From contig CM033726.1 of the NCBI GenBank assembly GCA_019671005.1, positions 18,597,608-18,661,607 on the forward strand: a stretch of 64,000 nucleotides of DNA. The letters are read 5' to 3'. The notes beneath the pieces were generated by a model. That model saw only the letters and a program-made list of their open reading frames with translations, did no database searches and was not told the DNA's origin. Shown piece after piece: positions 55,244-64,000 of this stretch (position 1 is the stretch's first letter; each line of letters starts with the position of its first letter). This DNA is from Hibiscus mutabilis. Its lineage: Eukaryota; Streptophyta; Magnoliopsida; Malvales; Malvaceae. The position numbers were made by a program, and so were the translations under genes.

Positions 55244-56205
55244 CTATAGATAAACTCTAGCTCTATCTCCTAACTTTCCAATTGCCTTGAGCAGCTTGAG
55301 GAACCTAGGAGCTTCTTCCATTCCCGGGGCTATAAAAGGTCGGAGTGTCTCAGCCTCGACAGCTAAATCATTTACGTGTCTGGCGACTCGCTGTATGTCC
55401 ACCATTAGATTTGCGTGGTACTGGTCTCTGTCTTGTACCATTCGAGCAGCGTCGCGTAATCTCTTTTGCCAATAGGTGTCTCCTCCGGCTGCAGCTTCCT
55501 CGAACAAATTAATTCTTTCCTTGTAATCCTCCACAACTGCTTCGAGGGACCCGATTCGTGCTTGTAACACACCCACTTCGCGTTCTCTTTCTTGCAGCTC
55601 GGCGAAATTATTCCTGTGGCAGTACATTCGAAGTGAGTGTTCGACTTCCGTCATCTTTCCTTTTAATTCATCATTTTGACTTTGGCTTTGCCCCAATTTT
55701 TGAACAGTGTCATCGTACAGTTTCTGCATTTCTATGATGCATTCCGGCTATTCATGGATTTTCTTTTCCATACGGCGACACTTTCTCTCTCATGATGGAC
55801 AGCTTGTTTCCCCTTGCTAATTTCTTGTCTGAATCTTTCTCTCTCTTGATCAATGGCCTTCTTGGTGGACCGTTTTTCTTCCTCCATAGCCAAACGGCAG
55901 CTTTCAATCTCTTTCTCGATCGCTCTTTTGTTAATTTCTCGTTCTTCTTCCACCAAACGGATGTCGTTCATTCTTTCTTTTTCCACAGCTATGAACTGAC
56001 TCCGGCCGGCCTTTTGTATTTTTGCTTGTAATAGGAGGGCATCTTTTTGATAAAGAGTATTTTTGTCACTCAAATCTGCATTTAATTTCTTCAATTGCAC
56101 GATGATCCCGTCTCGCTCATCAACTTCTAAGCTTGCCTTATAGAGCTCGCTTCGCATGTAGGGTTTGTTGAATGTCCATCTTCCTTTTAACTTCTTCGAG
56201 TTCAC
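55244..56205 (-). pseudogene. Ogre/Tat ORF1, C-terminal coiled-coil part
   Basis: Two open pieces in sequence. 55732-56205 holds KASLEVDERDGIIVQLKKLN and a long Glu/Lys/Arg coiled coil (REINKRAIEKEIESCRLAME). 55244-55729 holds MYCHRNNFAELQEREREVGV and GSLEAVVEDYKERINLFEEA, and ends RFLKLLKAIGKLGDRARVYL. A stop near 55730 separates them. They continue the ORF1 protein from 57705 down. Confidence 0.75.
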
Positions 56206-57705
56206 TCCTTAGGATATCGGCTTCGGACGGTATCATCACCCTTGTAAGCTCTTCGAGTGACACTTTGTTGGTCCTTGATCGATTCGGGAATCACATTATT
56301 AACCCTCAACCGTCTCCAAAGATCGTGTCTGGGGTAGTCATGTGCTCGGTATCTCCTTCTACCCCGATCCGTAACAATGATCCGAGCCCTCATGATGGTC
56401 TGAATTTTTCCTTTGAACTCTCCTTTGAAAAGAAATTCAGTTTGGCTTAATCCGCGGTATTGGGAATGAACTGTCGTGATCCGAACTACCGAGACACTAA
56501 AAAGTGGAGCACAAGCGATCCCTCCATGTAATCCTAACATCATCAGCCAGTTGAAGTCACCACAATCAGTATAGAAAATAATTAACTTTACCGAGCCATG
56601 GGACCCTCCATGCTATGTCCTCATCTCGAATGTTCTCAAGAAACGGGTCCACATTTTTGTTTTCAAATCTTTCGCCATTCCTTTGCTAAGTATTCTCGTA
56701 AAAGCGAAAAACCTTGGAAGGATATCCGGCGAGACCAGCGTCGGCGTCTTCCACATATGACTTTGGATCCATACTTGTAATAAGCGTGCGCAGCCTAAAA
56801 ACGTCCTTCTTCATGCTTCCGGCTAGCGTTTAAAGAAATGAAAGTCTCGACCAAGATTGTTGGTACGGGTTTGCTTTCCGTTTCACCCGCTCAAATAAAT
56901 CCAGAATGACTATGTCAATGTTCCCGAGTACTCTGGGAAAGATCACCAAGCCATATATTCCTAAATCGAATAAGTCCATTTTCTTTGCCTCGTCTGGATG
57001 TGTCAATATGACATCCCGAATACTCTCCCATGCAAAGACTGTATTGTCTCCTCGGATTTGAAGGAGGCCACTAACCCAATCATCACTCATTCCTGCAAAG
57101 GCTTTGAGTTTGGCAGTGTAATTCTGATTCCTTGGAGGCTTCGCGTAGATCCAATCTTCCTGAATATTTTTCTGGTTAAGTAAAGCAGTGTACTCTTCTA
57201 CCGTAGGCATCATGTCCTGCCCATTGAAGGTGAAGCAGCAAAAAGCCGGATTCCATAACTGGACTATAGCTCGGAGTAGGGGCTGGTTGATCCGAACATA
57301 TAATAGCTGCGCGATGTCGCCATAACTATTGCTAAATAAGTCTTGTAGTCTTCGGTCCCATCTTTCCCAAATGCTTTGAAGATCCCACAAGTCGTTCTGT
57401 TGGAGACTCACATAGGTATATCCAGCTATTACGCGTTCGTTAGGCAGACTGTCCCCTTGGATTTTCTGGTTGACCTCTGACCAATGTCTGACTGACAAAT
57501 TAAGCTCTTCTTTCCTGAGACACCTTTTTTCCGTAATGAAAGACTTTCTGACCAGGCAAACCACTTGATCCAGTACCTTTATGTGATGCAAATGCAATGA
57601 TGTATGAGAAAAAGAACAAAAAGTGAAAAGAAAACAAGTCAGTACCAGATAAAATTGATAAATATATAAATAAAATGACAAAATTAAACAAGAATAAACA
57701 CACAA
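56206..57705 (-). pseudogene. Ogre/Tat ORF1, N-terminal part (DUF7745-like)
   Basis: The open frame 56830-57705 carries RHWSEVNQKIQGDSLPNERV, LWDLQSIWERWDRRLQDLFS, QPLLRAIVQLWNPAFCCFTF and MMPTVEEYTALLNQKNIQED, matching the ORF1 protein before gag in Ogre/Tat-like elements of cotton relatives (DUF7745, from memory). The first ~45 residues (MCVYSCLILSFYLYIYQFYL...) are hydrophobic and unlike this family; they may be intron or leader. After 56830 the reading goes on with frame changes (TEFLFKGEFKGKIQTIMRAR near 56400-56455). Function unknown. Confidence 0.78.
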
Positions 57706-58198
57706 AACAACCCTATTTATCCCGTCTAAAACCTAAGGTTATCCGCATGGCTCTAACAGGGTAGGTTTCTATGTTCTCTACATGCAGTTTTGGTTCTAGG
57801 AGGTACCCAAATTGTCCTTGCTGTCCTCTACTAAGAGTAGCAAGGCCCCCGATCATCACCCATTATAGGCTCCTTTCAACCGGGTTCAATTCAGGGGGAC
57901 CCATTCGCTTATGCCCATGCGAAGGAACGATATCCTTACGAAAGCATAAGGTACTCGAGCCCCGAAGGTACTTGCTAGGCCCATACGGGAGAACGATATC
58001 TCCACGAAAGAATTAGCGTTTTCCCCCCACTTAAAAAGACGGGTTTATATGCCATATTTTAAATGCGTTAAAATAAACGCGCAATTATGATCGAATGTTA
58101 ATTTAATAGTCACTTTAATCCGGAACTTCCAATATTAGTAAAGCGGTAGTTATTTTAAAAGCTTAACTCTCATTTGTTTTTTCGAAAAAACAAAAATT
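57706..58198 (-). other. Ogre/Tat leader
   Basis: Non-coding stretch between PBS and ORF1 on the minus strand. Near 57905-58015 there are two related units (CCCATGCGAAGGAACGATAT and CCCATACGGGAGAACGATAT). Confidence 0.6.
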
Positions 58199-58216
58199 TC
58201 CCCAGCGGAGTCGCCA
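58199..58216 (-). other. Ogre/Tat primer binding site
   Basis: The minus strand reads TGGCGACTCCGCTGGGGA two bases after the 5' LTR end. This is the PBS type of Ogre/Tat elements (tRNA-Arg, from memory). Confidence 0.85.
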
Positions 58217-58218
58217 TC

Positions 58219-61019
58219 TGTAGCGAAGGTCTCGCTAAATAAAAACGATTGGTTTTGAAATGCTTTCTTGAAAGATGTTTGTGATATTTAAAAATATTTA
58301 TTCCGCAGGGTTTACAAAAAAACCTCATAAAAATGGAGTCGCCACCGCCACTTAGGTAGGCGGACACCACAAAAACCGAGATTCAAAAAGGCGGGGTTCG
58401 GGAGTCGATTTACGGATGGGGAAGGATTAGCACCCCACACCGCCCAAAAAAAATTGGTACTTTAATAATTCTTGCTTTATTAATATTGGATTTTCCGGAT
58501 TAGAGTGACGATTATTTTAAATTTCGGTCATAATTGCGAATATATTTTTTAGGGTCCGTTATCCGAGAATAAACGCCCAACCACTATCACTACGCTTGAT
58601 CTGGCCCCGTTTATGCTCGGATAAAAGGACACCGCATTAACAATTTATATCTCAATATGCAATCTTAATGGCAAAAATATAAAACATGGTAAAATGTTTA
58701 AATGTAGTAAATATTGTCATAATGTAATGTTAATCTAACATAGATGATATTCTAGACTAAAACATGCATATACATATTATTCTAAATAATGATAAAAAAA
58801 ACAACTATCATATATCAAAATAATAAGGCGTAAATAAGTACATATATACGAACAAGTATTTCAAAAAGACATGCATCTTGGTGATAAAACATATTTCAAC
58901 ATATACGGGTCCACATGTCGTATAAAAAGGGTAAATATACTAATATGTAGCCCTAAAAAATAAGAAAACACACACATATAAAAAATACTAAATATGCCAT
59001 GTAATGAATTAACTAAAACATAACATGCTTGATACGGATAATCTGGATAAAAACATAAATATTACATTTAACACATATATACATAAAAACATAAAACGAG
59101 TCATATACGAGAGACATAAAATAAAATAATATCAACATATACGATTATAATACGAATAATAATATTTTAAAGAAAACAGGATGAAATGAAAGAAAAACAA
59201 AAGTCAGTGGCAGAAATTAAAGAGCAATAATATGTAATTTGGGGACGAAATTGCGAAACAAACGAAACCTAAAAGGACCAGAATTGTAATTAGACCAAGG
59301 GGCAGACCCAAAGTGAAAAATTCAAAAACACGGGATGGTTAGGCGTAATTTTCCCATTTAGAAACTGATTGGTGTAATTTAGTGACTAAATTGTGACTTT
59401 TTGAAAACTTCAGGGGACTGGATTTGTGATTATACCATGCAGCAAGACAAAAATGAAAATATTGAAAACGCGGTGGGATTAAGTGTGTAATTTACCCATT
59501 TCAAAAATAATAATAACTATAAAAAGCCCGTTTTTAGACCGAAGCCCATTTTTCCCCATTTTTGTTTCATTCTTCAGTTTCCCAAATAACCATGTTCATC
59601 TTTTTCTCTCAAGTGTTCTTGAGAAACCCGAAATCCGTGGCCGGCCACGTATTCTCCGCCGCCGGCCGCCGCTAACCGGCGCCGGTTGGCTCCCAAAATA
59701 CACCAAAACCTTCCCTTTGTCGTCCTCAACACGAATCCGTGGTTGGATTCAGAGGATCCCCTTTTATTTATCCTAGATCTAAGAAATACGAACCCAAAAA
59801 TATATTTTTTTTAGACCAAAACGAAACCACAAGGAGTCTTCCCCTCCCTTTTGTTCACCAGATCTGGCTTGTAGAAGCCGAAAGGCTTGTCACAGAGGAA
59901 GGGAAGACCCACAGACAGAGCCGGTAAGACTTCTTTTCTTGTTTCTTTTTTATTTCTTTTTGTGTTTTGTATATGCATGCAAAGAAAGCAGGTAAGAAAA
60001 AGAGACAAAAAATTACCATTGGACTGCCTTTTTTGATTATCTTGACTGGTTACAAGTTTCTGGTTTTACAAGCTTTCTGTTCTTTTTTTGTGTTACTACT
60101 CTCTCTGTTTTTTTTGCTCCTTTTTGCTCGCTAAAAAAATTATTCCCGTTACAACAACCCCGTTTCATATATATTACTGCCTCTGTATTTTGTTGCAACT
60201 TGTATCTTCTTTTCCAGATCTGACATTTGCTTGTTGTCTTTGGCATAATCTGAACGGGGGACTGAATATCGGCGCGGTGGCGGTGTGGTCATTCTGCCAG
60301 AGGCCAGACGCATTTTCGACCGTTAGATCAGATCAGATCTAACGGTCGAGATGGCTTGAAGAACGATCAGCCTGGATGAAGCCTCGATCTGATGAGACGG
60401 CTTGAGATTTCGCCACGTGGAGCTCCGCAGTCGAGGAGTCAGAACGCGTGGATCTGACGCGCGCGTGGGATGTTAAAGCGTTCGCGCGTGGACCACACGC
60501 GCGCGTGGCACTCGAACGGTCCATACGTGTGGAGCACGCGCCTGGCAGATATTTTCGACTTCCATTGCATCGTGGCCGTTGGATCAGATCTTGATCCAAC
60601 GGCCCACAGTTACCTGCACATTGTAATTAGATAGGATTTAGATTTGGGCCAAACGGGCCTTGTAATTGGATTTGTAATTGGACTTGGATTTTATTTATTT
60701 GGGTTTAATATATATTTAATTTTTCATTTTACTAGCCCAATAATAATAATAGTATACTTATAACAGCAATACATACGAAAATATATACTTATATTATACG
60801 ATCATTAATATAATATTCTAGTATACGTACGTATAATCATACATATAATTAACATGACATCTATATACGCTTATACCCTAAATACATACGCGACATACAT
60901 ACACCCCTAATACGTATACATAGCTTATACATGCACACATCACCTTATATTAGTAACATTCATATAATAAAATATACATGCAATATTAATATATTTACAA
61001 GTGAAAATGAGTGATTACA
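58219..61019 (-). repeat. Ogre/Tat 5' LTR (right copy)
   Basis: Upstream LTR on the minus strand, ending on the plus strand in GTGATTACA before TSD AGAGT. CCACGTGG recurs at 60413-60420. Confidence 0.93.
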
Positions 61020-61024
61020 AGAGT

Positions 61025-61957
61025 ACGCAAGCAGAAAGGGTTGATGTTTGTCGACATCAACATTGTAGGACAATCGAGGAGTGCTCTAGTGGACACCAGA
61101 GCAACCGATCTATTCATGTCCAAGAAAGCTGCCGACAAACTTGGTCTTAGAGTTGTGGGTTCAACTGGAAAGATCAAGACTGTGAATGCTAAAGAAGTTC
61201 CAATTGTTGGAACGGCACGGAAGGTTGAGTTGCAGATTGGTTAATGGAAGGGCAAGGAAGACATCAAGGTAATCAATTTAGATGACTTTGATTTTGTTTT
61301 GGGACTAAGCTTCCTTGACCGTATAGATGCTCTTATCGTTCCTTGTGCCGACGTCGTCTGTGTTTTGGATCGCAAACAACGTTGCGTTGTGCCCACGTAC
61401 CGAGACAAAGGTAAAGGAACCAAGATGCTGACTGCCATTCAGCTTGCCGAGGATGCTACAAACCAAGGAGACATCACTTTGGGGGCTATTGTTGGAGGGA
61501 CTACTTTAGTGGGGCAAGAGCTGCTCGAGTCAGCTAGCGACATGAGGCCCGTGGAAGAAGCACATTTGGGCAAGGTAGAAGAAGCATTGAACTTCAAGTG
61601 TGAAGAAGGGTCAATGCGGGAAAAGTTGCCAATGGGCAACGAGGCACCAAACTTCACGAGGGAAGGGTTGATGCCGGTTAGAGTGAATGCCACGAAGGAG
61701 GTGCATCTCAAACTTCATCGAGATGTGCGCAATGATGCAGAGCGAGGAGAAGTTACATGGCGGAAGGAACCAAGGCGAGCAGTTCGTATGGGAAGACAAC
61801 CCAGTCCGAGTCGAGCGCTCCTTATGGAGGGAGTCGTTCTTATGGGGGAACATCATTGCCCGATTCTGAGTTGGGAGCAAGCCAAGGTACCATGGAAGAT
61901 CCAAGATCAACCAAGCGAAGTTCTTTCTGAGACAGTGATGAGGACATCGCCAGATTT
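61025..61957 (+). pseudogene. Gypsy-III protease and C-terminal tail
   Basis: 61011-61244 holds LMFVDINIVGQSRSALVDTR and ATDLFMSKKAADKL, an aspartic protease whose active site DTGAT is changed to DTRAT. A TAA at 61242 ends it. The same region goes on in 61299-61957 with LSFLDRIDALIVPCADVVCV, the protease C-terminal part, then a Glu/Lys-rich tail. No RT follows; the open frame runs into the 3' LTR (to 62195). Either pol was lost before this copy moved or the family is non-autonomous. Confidence 0.82.
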
Positions 61958-61969
61958 GGTGGGGGAGAA
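61958..61969 (+). other. Gypsy-III polypurine tract
   Basis: GGTGGGGGAGAA lies directly before the 3' LTR TGTCACGG. Confidence 0.85.
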
Positions 61970-62577
61970 TGTCACGGCCCGCACATTTGGGTCCGAGACA
62001 GATGCGCAACAAACAACCCAAAAGGTTCTAGGCTTGCTGAGAAGACCACTTGACTTGGTCCAATCGTTGGAGACTAAAAGAAAGCCCAAATACATTGAGC
62101 CTGGTAAATTAATAGATGACATCTTACCAGGGAATATTCCAAGGGATAAGAATATCTCTCAATGTAAACACAAACTTAAGGAAAGAATTTCATAGTGATA
62201 GAGTTTCCTTAGTGTAGATTTGGTAGGTGGCTTTTGATCTGAGCTGTTAGTGTGATTTGATCTCGTCCGTTCATTGTATAGGGATTCAACTATAAATAGA
62301 GGCCTCCCCACCTCAATTGTATTCATCCATCATTTGAGTAATACATTTGGCATTTACTCTAAAAATACTATGTAGTGTTCTTCGCGTTCTTGAGCGTTCT
62401 TTCTTTTGTTCTTGTTGCCTTTCTCTTTTGTTCGGTTCCTCTTGGAACGATCTTGTGTTTGTGTGCCTTGGAAGTATTCGATCTTCCGGAGTGAGTATTC
62501 AGGCTTACTTAGTCGTTTGTCTAAGAACATCGACTAAGGCCGCACGTTGGGCTGGTTCAGAAGTCTAGCCCGTGACA
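61970..62577 (+). repeat. Gypsy-III 3' LTR
   Basis: TGTCACGGCCCGCAC to CCGTGACA; TATA box CTATAAATAG at 62290-62299. It matches 30035-30647. Confidence 0.93.
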
Positions 62578-63505
62578 ATATTTTAAAAATAAATACATGT
62601 AAATGTTGAAAATGTCCAACAAGCAACAACGTTGGCATTTACAAGCGCTGCCATCTACACTCTAAACTTCATTTTCTCTCATCGTCTAAACCCCTGTCGT
62701 TCTTCCAACTTCATCCCCACTAGATCTCTTTTCCGAACGCTTTCGAACTTCATTTCTTCTATCTTTTTTCTCTTCCTTCTGCTTCGATTTTATCCCTCTT
62801 TTTTTTTTCTTGTTTTACTGTTATTATAAGAAATTTATCTAATCCACATATTGGTATTTTTTATGACGTTCAAGGCTCTTTCGCGGTGACTGACTAGCGA
62901 TGGCGTAGAGGGTCATCCCGTTTTGTGTTGGAGGCAGAGGAGGAGGCGAAAGGTTTTCCTTTTCTCTTCTTTTCTTTGATTTGTTGTTGTTATTTGGTGA
63001 TTTTTTTTTCTCTTTTACAGGTTGGTGTTCTTTCGATGGAGGTTCGTAGGCTTGGTTCTCCAGCTACGCATCTTCTTGTTTCATCACGTATCGACAATTC
63101 TATATTGTCATGACGAGATGACCTTTTAATGGTTGTTCTTGCTGCTTTTTCCCACATATTCTTATCCTTTGAAGCCCCCCCCCCCCCGAAGCTCCATGCA
63201 GATGAAAAATGATGTTGTTGGCTCATCCTTTGCTTCGGTTTTCCTATAATTCTTGGTCACATGTGCTTTTCTCTTATGTTTCTTTATGTGTTCGTGCTTC
63301 GCTTGTGTTTTCTTCTGCAAGTTGTTACTTTCTTGCTTTGTTGTTGTTTTCTTATTTTTGGGGTTTGTTTTGAAACTCATTCCCATGTCCTTGGTATTTT
63401 ATTCTCGTTAATCGAAGCCGGCATTTCAGTTTAAAAAACAATCTTTAGGGGTGTGCATTTTCTGAAACTTTCTGAATTTTTTCCTGAAATCTCGAAGTAA
63501 ATTTG
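62578..63505. other. Unassigned stretch, pyrimidine-rich, no gene recognised
   Basis: CT-rich on the plus strand (62640-62830), a run of 13 C at 63175-63187, and a splice-acceptor-like TTTTTTTTCTCTTTTACAG ending at 63020. ORFs of 60-80 residues here show no family I know. Confidence 0.5.
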
Positions 63506-63804
63506 TGTTAACTCACGAACTAAAAGAAGAGAATAATCATGAGGTAAATAAGCATATAGAATAAAGGGAGACTAAGAACTTAGAATTTGGAGAGAGAAAA
63601 TCAGAAATTCATGCATTCATTCGATAACCATCAAAGAGATAAGGTCAGCTCATATAGCCTTAACTGTCAAATGACAACATTATAGCACTATACAAACACC
63701 CAAAACGCACCGCATCATTAGAACAAATTAAACTAATTAAAATTCTGTTATTAAAAACAATAAACGGCTAACTCCAACGGCTCTTTCTAGCTAGGCTCCT
63801 GACA
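63506..63804 (-). repeat. 3' LTR of a Reina-like chromovirus
   Basis: On the minus strand it starts TGTCAGGAGCC and ends GAGTTAACA, about 300 bp. The pol end lies immediately upstream (higher coordinates), with a decayed PPT (TCAAAGAATGAGCAT). The far end is placed by the CA terminus only, since the other LTR is outside the window. Confidence 0.65.
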
Positions 63805-63808
63805 ATGC

Positions 63809-64000
63809 TCATTCTTTGAAAAAATTCTTGACCTGAAGGATTGAATTCAAGAATTGCAGCTTCAGGTGATAAAGTAACTCCCAAGTTGCATCTTCTAGAA
63901 AAAAATTTATCCACTCTATCAGAACTTCTCTTACCGCACTATTTTCCCTCTTCCCAATCCTCATGTCTAAAATCTTTGAAGGTTCTTTACTGATTCCTCC
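63809..64000 (-). pseudogene. Chromovirus integrase C-terminus with chromodomain (partial)
   Basis: The minus strand reads EPSKILDMRIGKRENSAVRE, VLIEWINFFLEDATWELLYH and LKLQF and ends in TGA at 63809-63811. VLIEW...EDATWE is the chromodomain signature at the end of chromovirus integrases, and KILDMRIGKR corresponds to the KILDRRMVKR stretch common in Reina-like elements. The rest lies right of the window. Confidence 0.8.

Larger units (their letters stand above)
43513..61019 (-). mobile_element. Ogre/Tat-type gypsy element, minus strand, 17.5 kb
   Basis: LTRs are 43513-46294 and 58219-61019 (TGTAGCGAAGG...). An exact TSD AGAGT is at 43508-43512 and 61020-61024. On the minus strand the order is LTR, PBS, ORF1 with coiled coil, gag, PR, RT, RNase H, a second RNase H, IN, a repeat-rich 3' region and LTR. 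An extra ORF before gag, the second RNase H, long LTRs and the PBS type are marks of the Ogre/Tat lineage. The LTRs show more differences than the Athila pair. It sits in Gypsy-III. Confidence 0.93.
30035..62577 (+). mobile_element. Gypsy-III: non-autonomous gypsy (gag and protease only) split by two nested elements
   Basis: Matching LTRs of about 610 bp lie at 30035-30647 and 61970-62577 (TGTCACGG...CGTGACA), with a tRNA-Met PBS after the first and a PPT before the second. Without the two inserted elements the internal part is about 2.3 kb: gag (30685-31838 and 43382-43507), protease and a tail (61025-61969). No RT, RNase H or integrase is present. The 32.5-kb span is due to an Athila element and an Ogre/Tat element. 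Flanking 5-mers (CTTAT left, ATATT right) do not match, so no TSD is preserved. Confidence 0.85.

Noticed and set aside
61299..62195. 298-residue ORF running into the LTR as a new gene
   Set aside because: It is the protease C-terminal part and tail of Gypsy-III followed by readthrough into its 3' LTR.
63175..63187. Run of 13 C as a special signal
   Set aside because: A simple homopolymer, possibly a sequencing or assembly length artefact.

Overview
This window is plant nuclear DNA made almost entirely of transposable elements. I found no intact host gene, rRNA or tRNA gene, or CRISPR array. The LTR-retrotransposon lineages (Sirevirus-like Copia, Tekay/Del chromovirus, Athila, Ogre/Tat), the L1-type LINE with a DUF4283 ORF1, and the low GC point to a eudicot. 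The Athila ORF3 'putative plant transposon protein' and the Ogre/Tat ORF1 of DUF7745 type remind me of cotton and other Malvaceae. The genus is inference only.

Layout. (A) 1-25735 is one nest. A minus-strand L1 LINE (23053-25735; its 3' half would lie left of the window) was interrupted by a plus-strand Copia element (1-23052, gag only, no pol). The Copia gag was hit twice. A plus-strand Tekay-like gypsy (Gypsy-1, 1242-10395) has TSD TCAAG. A minus-strand relative (Gypsy-2, 10409-21126) has TSD TATTT, and the two lie only 13 bp apart. (B) 25736-30034 is non-coding, AT-rich DNA with a 0.8-kb foldback, a 189-bp hAT MITE with an 8-bp TSD, two adjacent copies of a ~225-bp foldback MITE, and tRNA-like SINE scraps. 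(C) 30035-62577 is a second nest. A small non-autonomous gypsy with only gag and protease (Gypsy-III) holds an Athila element (31839-43376, TSD GCTAC) and an Ogre/Tat element (43513-61019, TSD AGAGT), both on the minus strand. (D) 62578-63505 is unassigned. 63506-64000 is the 3' LTR and chromodomain end of a Reina-like chromovirus on the minus strand.

How the parts work together. Each autonomous-type element carries gag, protease (PR), RT-RNase H and integrase (IN) in the usual gypsy order. All are broken to some degree, and the Athila copy is the best preserved. Gypsy-III and the Copia lack RT and IN, so they could have moved only with enzymes supplied by other elements. LTR pairs compared by eye give an age order that fits the nesting: the inner Athila LTRs are nearly identical and the outer Gypsy-III LTRs are clearly more diverged.

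The more unusual signals are short structured repeats inside these elements: a GTTGCC-NN-GGCAAC palindrome spread through LTR and coding parts of Athila, a four-copy hairpin array between two PPT-like modules, GGTATCGATACC-like palindromes in the Copia LTR, a TTCCTATATAG array in the Ogre 3' region, and long palindromes bounding a CpG-rich block in the Ogre LTR.
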